From contig CAYNWK010000052.1 in NCBI GenBank assembly GCA_964400875.1, forward strand, positions 1 to 27,034: DNA of 27,034 nt. The letters run 5' to 3'. The notes under the pieces were generated by a model. That model ran no database searches. It was not told where the DNA came from and worked only from the letters and a program-made list of their open reading frames with translations. Of the stretch, positions 23,341 to 27,034 are shown piece by piece (position 1 is the stretch's first letter; each line of letters starts with the position of its first letter). This stretch comes from CAYNWK01 sp964400875 (GTDB lineage Bacteria > Chloroflexota > Anaerolineae > Anaerolineales > UBA4823). A program made the translations under genes and the position numbers.

Positions 23341-23790
23341 TTGGAACGAACACTGGTGCTGGTAAAACCCGACGGCGTACAAAGAGGTCTGGTCGGCGAG
23401 GTGATCTCCCGTCTGGAGAAGCGCGGCCTGCGGCTGGTCGCTGCCAATTTCATGGATGTCAGCCGTGAATTAGCTGAAAAACATTACGCCGTCCACCAAG
23501 GCAAGCCCTTCTACGATCCTCTTATCAACTACATCACTTCTTCTCCGGTGATGGCGATGGTGTGGGAAGGTCCCAACGCAGTCGCTGCGGTCCGCCAAAC
23601 CATGGGCGCGACTCGCCCAACCGAGGCAGCTCCCGGCTCGATTCGTCATGATTATGCCCTCGAAGTCGGGCGTAACCTCACCCATGCTTCCGACTCGCCG
23701 GAAAATGGTGAGAAAGAAGTAACCCTCTGGTTTGACTCCACCGAGTTGGTCTCCTGGGATCGAGCGATCGACCGCTGGGTGTTTGAGTAA
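23341..23790 (+). CDS. ndk: Nucleoside diphosphate kinase
   Basis: This 149-residue enzyme equalises nucleoside triphosphate pools by moving the gamma phosphate from ATP to NDPs through a phosphohistidine. 'ERTLVLVKPDGV' at the N-terminus carries K9, and the catalytic histidine is H115 in 'RNLTHASDSPE'. The family consensus there is HGSDS, so glycine is replaced by alanine. 'GATRPTEAAPGSIRHDYA' is the expected substrate loop, with HDY where GDF is more common. The start is TTG at 23341: AAGGAGG (23329-23335) stands 5 bases before it and no ATG fits the conserved N-terminus. The length is normal for the family. Hairpins on both sides (23269-23301 and 23819-23848) make it a single-gene unit; no strong separate promoter is visible. 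Confidence 0.96.
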   Translation: MERTLVLVKPDGVQRGLVGEVISRLEKRGLRLVAANFMDVSRELAEKHYAVHQGKPFYDPLINYITSSPVMAMVWEGPNAVAAVRQTMGATRPTEAAPGSIRHDYALEVGRNLTHASDSPENGEKEVTLWFDSTELVSWDRAIDRWVFE

Positions 23791-23818
23791 AATATTTTTT
23801 CCGGAAGTTCAAGATTTC

Positions 23819-23848
23819 AAAACCCTCCAGGTCGAACCGGAGGGTTTT
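23819..23848 (+). terminator. Intrinsic terminator of ndk
   Basis: AAAACCCTCC (23819-23828) pairs with GGAGGGTTTT (23839-23848), a 10-base perfect stem with its T-run in the 3' arm, 29 bases after the ndk stop. The A-rich 5' arm would also allow it to work on the minus strand. Confidence 0.85.
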
Positions 23849-23931
23849 CATACCTGGACTGGGGTTGTTTTTCTGGCAGCAGCTGCCCAAACATACCCAC
23901 TTTCTCGGAGAACTGCGCAGCTTCGATCTGA

Positions 23932-23964
23932 TATAATCGTTGGACTATTTCGAAAATACAGGAG
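23932..23964 (+). promoter_or_regulatory. -10 element and Shine-Dalgarno of the radical-SAM gene
   Basis: A perfect TATAAT lies at 23932-23937, with no convincing -35 at 16-18 bases upstream. AGGAG at 23960-23964 is 8 bases before ATG 23973, giving a leader of about 30 bases. The Shine-Dalgarno decides the start against an upstream in-frame TTG at 23940. Confidence 0.6.
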
Positions 23965-23972
23965 TATCTTTA

Positions 23973-25919
23973 ATGGTGCGCACTCCTCATGAGATCAGTC
24001 AAAAGTTAGAACACCTGCTCCCCGGCATCCAAAAACCCGGCCGATACACCGGTGGGGAATTAAACCAAGTGGTCAAAGATTGGGACGCCATCGCCACTCG
24101 CGTCGCCCTGGTATTCCCGGATATCTACGAGCTGGGCATGTCGAATCTGGGCATGTCGATCCTGTACGAGATCGTCAATAACCGGCCAGACGCGCTGGCC
24201 GAACGCGCTTACATCCCATGGGTCGACATGGAAGCCGTGATGCGCTCGGAAGAGATCCCGCTATTTTCCCTGGAAACCAGGCACTCGCTGGCGGATTTCA
24301 GCATCGTCGGCTTTTCCCTGCCTTACGAAACGCTATACACCAACACGCTCAACGCTTTGGACCTGGCAGGTATTCCCCTCTTCAGCTCCGAGCGCTCCGA
24401 TGACGATCCTTTGATCATCGCCGGTGGTCATTCGACTTTCAATCCAGAACCGATGCACCCGTTCATCGACGCATTCGTGATCGGCGAAGGCGAGGATGCT
24501 ATCCAGGACATCATCGACGTCTACCGGGAGTGGCGCGATACCGGTAAACCGCGGCGAGAGTTATTGACCGAACTGTCTCAAATTTGGGGTGTGTATGTGC
24601 CAGCGCTGTACGAAGCGCATTACCTGCCGGATGGGACTTTTTCGCATATGGAGCCCCTCATCGAGCAGGCGCCTCTGCCGGTTGTCAAGCGCATTGCCCC
24701 ACAAATGCCTCCCCCTACCACGCGGTTCATAGTTCCGTATATGGACATCGTCCACAATCGCATCCCGATCGAGATCATGCGCGGCTGCACCCGCGGCTGC
24801 CGTTTCTGCCACGCCGGGATGATCACCCGCCCCGTACGTGAACGCACGGTTGAGGAAGTGGTTTCAGCGATTGAGACCGCTCTCGAACAAACCGGATTTG
24901 AAGAGATCGGATTGCTCTCTCTGTCCTCTTCTGACTACACGCATGTCGTCGAATTAGTCAATGCGGTCAGCGAGAGTTTTGCGGGCCGCAACTTGAAGAT
25001 CTCCCTGCCCTCCTTGCGGATCGAGAGCGTATCCGTAGACCTGATGGAGGCCCTCAAATATAATCGCGGCGGCGGGTTCACCCTGGCGCCCGAAGCCGCT
25101 ACAGAGAAAATGCGTGAGATCATCAACAAGCCGGTCAGTACGGCCCAGTTGTTAGAGACCGCCCGCGAGATCTACGCCCGCGGCTGGACGACGATCAAAC
25201 TGTACTTCATGATCGGCCATCCCTCGGAATCGATGGAAGATGTCCAGGCGATCGCCGATTTGTGCAAGGCTGTGTTGGCCGAGGGTCGCAAGGTCATCGG
25301 CAACCGCGCCAAGGTCAACGCCGGGGTCAGCACCTTCGTACCCAAACCACACACACCGTTCCAATGGGTGCCTTGCGATACCATAGAGCGCATCCGTGAA
25401 AAACAAGATCTGCTGAAACGCGAGCTGCGCGGCCGGGGGTTGAAGCTGAATTGGAACAACCCCGAAGAAACGCTGCTCGAAGCCTGGCTCTCACGCGGCG
25501 ACCGCCACATGGCTGAAGTTGTGTATCGAGCCTGGCAGGGCGGAGCAAAGTTCGACGCCTGGAACGAGCACTTCGATTACACGGCCTGGCTGGCAGCTTT
25601 CGATCAGGTCGGTCTCGATCCGGCGTTCTACACGCACCGCCGCCGGCCGCTTGACGAGGTCTTCCCTTGGGAACACCTGAGCACGACCGTGCGCAAGAAA
25701 TTCCTTACCGAGGATTACTTGTGGAGCCAGCGAGGGCAAACCCGGGTTGACTGCCGGGAGCGCTGTTTTGCCTGCGGCATCCTACCGACCTTTGCGGACT
25801 TGCGGCGCGAGAACCCCGGCGAAGTCTGGCAGTGCCCCGAGGTAAAGAACAAGCGTGTGCGAGTGCAAAAGTCCTCAGCACTGATCGGCGCGAACCAGAT
25901 CCCCATCAGCGGGGATTAA
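23973..25919 (+). CDS. TIGR03960-family B12-binding-like radical SAM protein
   Basis: This 648-residue protein has an N-terminal Rossmann-type B12-binding-like domain at about 35-200 ('VALVFPDIYELGMSNLGMSILYEI' region), without the DxHxxG motif of base-off B12 proteins. The radical SAM core begins at about 262, with the cluster cysteines C272, C276 and C279 in 'RGCTRGCRFCHAG' (CX3CX2C) and later landmarks 'APEAATEKMREIINKP' and 'KLYFMIGHPSE'. The C-terminal part holds C594, C598, C601 and C621, a plausible second metal site. The family is conserved in many bacteria beside TIGR03936/DUF2344, often near rng and rplU; the reaction is not established, and RNA modification is a common guess. The partner gene follows directly. 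The start is supported by AGGAG 8 bases upstream. Confidence 0.9.
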   Translation: MVRTPHEISQKLEHLLPGIQKPGRYTGGELNQVVKDWDAIATRVALVFPDIYELGMSNLGMSILYEIVNNRPDALAERAYIPWVDMEAVMRSEEIPLFSLETRHSLADFSIVGFSLPYETLYTNTLNALDLAGIPLFSSERSDDDPLIIAGGHSTFNPEPMHPFIDAFVIGEGEDAIQDIIDVYREWRDTGKPRRELLTELSQIWGVYVPALYEAHYLPDGTFSHMEPLIEQAPLPVVKRIAPQMPPPTTRFIVPYMDIVHNRIPIEIMRGCTRGCRFCHAGMITRPVRERTVEEVVSAIETALEQTGFEEIGLLSLSSSDYTHVVELVNAVSESFAGRNLKISLPSLRIESVSVDLMEALKYNRGGGFTLAPEAATEKMREIINKPVSTAQLLETAREIYARGWTTIKLYFMIGHPSESMEDVQAIADLCKAVLAEGRKVIGNRAKVNAGVSTFVPKPHTPFQWVPCDTIERIREKQDLLKRELRGRGLKLNWNNPEETLLEAWLSRGDRHMAEVVYRAWQGGAKFDAWNEHFDYTAWLAAFDQVGLDPAFYTHRRRPLDEVFPWEHLSTTVRKKFLTEDYLWSQRGQTRVDCRERCFACGILPTFADLRRENPGEVWQCPEVKNKRVRVQKSSALIGANQIPISGD

Positions 25920-25945
25920 TTAGCTTCCTAATCACTCCCTTGATC

Positions 25946-26602
25946 GTGAACGATGATAATTTAACCCGCCTGCGCATCGAGTACGGTAAGACAGAGGCGA
26001 TGCGTTTCACCGGTCACCTGGACCTGTATAAAACCTGGGAGCGCACCTTACGCCGCGCCGGGTTGCCTCTAGCCTACAGCCAGGGATTCAACCCGCGCCC
26101 CAAGATCAACCTGTCCTCCGCGCTGCCGCTCGGCTTCACCAGCCAGGCTGAGACTATCGATATCTGGCTCGAAGATCCGGTCGAACTCGATCAGATCGAA
26201 ACCAGCCTGCGCAGCGCCGCCCCCCCAGGCATTAATATCCAGGCAGTCTCAGAAGTGGACCTGCGCGCCCCAGCCCTGCAAACCCAGGTTATCGCTGCCG
26301 AATTCGAAGTCACATTTTTCGATCCGGTTCCGGATTTGCGGGAGCGGGTCGAGGCGATCCTTGCTGCGGACGCGCTTCCCAGGGTGCGGCGCAAGAAGGA
26401 ATACGATCTGCGCCCGCTGATCGAGCAGATTACCGTTTTGCCCGAGGATGAGCAGGGGAAACCCCGGCTGCATATGCGCCTCACCGCGCAAGAAGGAGCT
26501 ACCGGCCGGCCTGACGAAGTCCTGGCCGAGCTGGGCCTCCCACCGGAAGCCTCCCGGATCCACAGGACGAAAATCCACTATGCTGAGGGCGAATCGGTGT
26601 AA
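25946..26602 (+). CDS. TIGR03936/DUF2344 radical-SAM-linked protein
   Basis: This protein of about 218 residues matches DUF2344 throughout: 'RIEYGKTEAMRFTGHLDL', 'WERTLRRAGLPLAYSQGFNPRP', 'SALPLGFTSQAETIDIWL', and near the C-terminus 'LGLPPEASRIHRTKIHY'. In other genomes this domain is fused to, or encoded next to, the TIGR03960 radical SAM protein, so the two probably act together on one substrate, perhaps an RNA. Biochemical function is unknown. The start is unclear: GTG 25946 and TTG 25940 are the only fitting starts, 20-26 bases after the radical-SAM stop, and neither has a Shine-Dalgarno, so it may be translated by re-initiation. The frame is open back into the upstream gene, but that extension shows no family similarity. 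Confidence 0.87.
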   Translation: MNDDNLTRLRIEYGKTEAMRFTGHLDLYKTWERTLRRAGLPLAYSQGFNPRPKINLSSALPLGFTSQAETIDIWLEDPVELDQIETSLRSAAPPGINIQAVSEVDLRAPALQTQVIAAEFEVTFFDPVPDLRERVEAILAADALPRVRRKKEYDLRPLIEQITVLPEDEQGKPRLHMRLTAQEGATGRPDEVLAELGLPPEASRIHRTKIHYAEGESV

Positions 26603-26647
26603 GTCAGTAGTTTTACAAAGAATTGCGCCGTCAGCCAGGCGCTCTCA

Positions 26648-26656
26648 TGGTAAAAT
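26648..26656 (+). promoter_or_regulatory. Extended -10 promoter of tRNA-Arg
   Basis: TGG-TAAAAT at 26648-26656 is an extended -10 element ending 10 bases before the mature tRNA 5' end. No -35 at the usual distance is evident; the nearest TTGCGC (26623-26628) is 22 bases away. Confidence 0.45.
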
Positions 26657-26666
26657 TTTGGCGCAA

Positions 26667-26738
26667 GCCCCCATAGCTCAGTGGATAGAGCGCTGCCCTC
26701 CGGAGGCAGAAGCCCGCGTTCGAGTCGCGGTGGGGGTA
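26667..26738 (+). tRNA. tRNA-Arg (anticodon CCG)
   Basis: A 72-base cloverleaf. The acceptor GCCCCCA (26667-26673) pairs with TGGGGGT (26731-26737), with a G-U closing pair and discriminator A. The D-stem is GCTC/GAGC with A20 in the loop, an arginine identity base. The anticodon stem is CTGCC/GGCAG around CTCCGGA, so the anticodon is CCG (26700-26702), reading CGG. The T-arm is CCGCG-TTCGAGT-CGCGG. The 3' CCA is not encoded and must be added enzymatically. Confidence 0.96.
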
Positions 26739-26742
26739 TGGC

Positions 26743-26771
26743 AAAAAGGTCCGGTAAACCTGGGCCTTTTT
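26743..26771 (+). terminator. Terminator of the tRNA transcript
   Basis: AAAAAGGTCC (26743-26752) pairs with GGGCCTTTTT (26762-26771), a 10-base stem with one T-G pair and a T-run in the 3' arm, 5 bases after the tRNA. The A-rich arm makes it potentially bidirectional. Confidence 0.85.
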
Positions 26772-26781
26772 GATTCGAGAA

Positions 26782-26800
26782 TTTTTCGCTTGGCGAAAAA
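26782..26800. repeat. Short A/T-flanked palindrome
   Basis: TTTTTCGC (26782-26789) and GCGAAAAA (26793-26800) form a perfect 8-base inverted repeat with loop TTG, 10 bases after the tRNA terminator. It lacks a T-run on the plus strand. It could be an extra terminator element on the minus strand or a protein-binding palindrome in front of the YjbQ gene. Confidence 0.4.
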
Positions 26801-26885
26801 CGCCACAGACTCTAAGGGGATGAGGAGGTCTAGCAGTCCGGAGGTGACGCACCGCTTCCTGTTTGTTTTCAAAGGCGAAATAAAG

Positions 26886-27034
26886 ATGGATTGGTACAAA
26901 GACAGTTTAATTATCTCAACCGAAGGCAAAAAACTCAATGAGTTCACCGATCAGATCAATCGCTGCATTCGCGAATGGGGTATCGAAGAGGGCATGTGTT
27001 TTTTGTTCATCCAGCACACCAGCGCCTCATTGAC
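26886..27034 (+). CDS. YjbQ/UPF0047 family protein, 3' end outside window
   Basis: The first 49 codons are visible. 'MDWYKDSLIISTEGKKLNEF' and 'FLFIQHTSASL' are the N-terminal signature of the YjbQ (TIGR00149) family, whose members are about 130-140 residues. Databases name the family secondary thiamine-phosphate synthase because of a weak activity found when overexpressed; the physiological role is unclear. ATG 26886 fits the family's start, with AAAGGCG about 11-15 bases upstream. An in-frame GTG at 26844 is too close to its own GGAGG to be likely. The gene follows the tRNA terminator, so it should have its own promoter, which I cannot place with confidence. Confidence 0.85.
   Translation, partial: MDWYKDSLIISTEGKKLNEFTDQINRCIREWGIEEGMCFLFIQHTSASL

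Noticed and set aside
1..27034. CRISPR arrays, insertion sequences, prophage, toxin-antitoxin or restriction genes
   Set aside because: I looked for regularly spaced direct repeats, transposase or integrase signatures, terminal inverted repeats and small paired genes and found none. The tRNA has no duplicated 3' end in the window to suggest an integrated element.

Overview
The window looks like a contig from an uncultured Chloroflexota bacterium, most likely class Anaerolineae. This rests on gene content and protein character, not on a marker-gene search. Supporting points are a SigA-type primary sigma factor, a K+-independent H+-pyrophosphatase, a split TIGR03960/TIGR03936 radical-SAM pair, a GldA/F/G-DUF4340 ABC operon, and a very acidic TPR protein full of 'PDWL' motifs, a style I associate with Anaerolineae. 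A run of ten Ns (7464-7473) shows it is a scaffolded draft assembly.

Layout. (1) 1-10871 is a cluster of seven multi-spanning GT-C-like membrane proteins. Five lie on the minus strand: a GT87/DUF2029 protein cut by the window edge, a second GT87-like protein, two tandem paralogues of an unnamed family with a DxD first loop and a conserved C-terminal domain, and a GT39-like protein broken by the N gap. Two lie on the plus strand, overlap by 4 nt and are divergent from the others. They presumably use polyprenyl-phosphate sugars for envelope glycans, but no substrate can be read from the sequence. (2) 10881-12319 holds the primary sigma factor gene (minus) with its promoter and terminator. (3) 12405-16634 is a four-gene minus-strand operon: ABC ATPase, permease, GldG-like protein, DUF4340 protein, with a good promoter and a terminator. 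(4) 16785-19452 holds hppA with a consensus promoter, a structured leader of about 200 nt and a strong terminator. (5) 19513-23262 encodes a 1187-residue protein made of N-terminal TPRs, a long acidic segment with about 17 PDWL-type motifs, a ComEA-type helix-hairpin-helix and C-terminal TPRs. This is the best candidate here for an undescribed system. (6) 23329-26602 holds ndk, then the radical-SAM protein and its DUF2344 partner. (7) 26648-27034 holds tRNA-Arg(CCG), a terminator and the start of a YjbQ-family gene that leaves the window.

The genes after 10.9 kb are mostly housekeeping (transcription, pyrophosphate-linked energy conservation, nucleotide balance, RNA-linked radical-SAM chemistry). 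The first 10.9 kb is envelope biogenesis. Two glycosyltransferase-like genes appear to start on leaderless transcripts with identical -10-to-ATG spacing, whereas most other starts have Shine-Dalgarno sequences.
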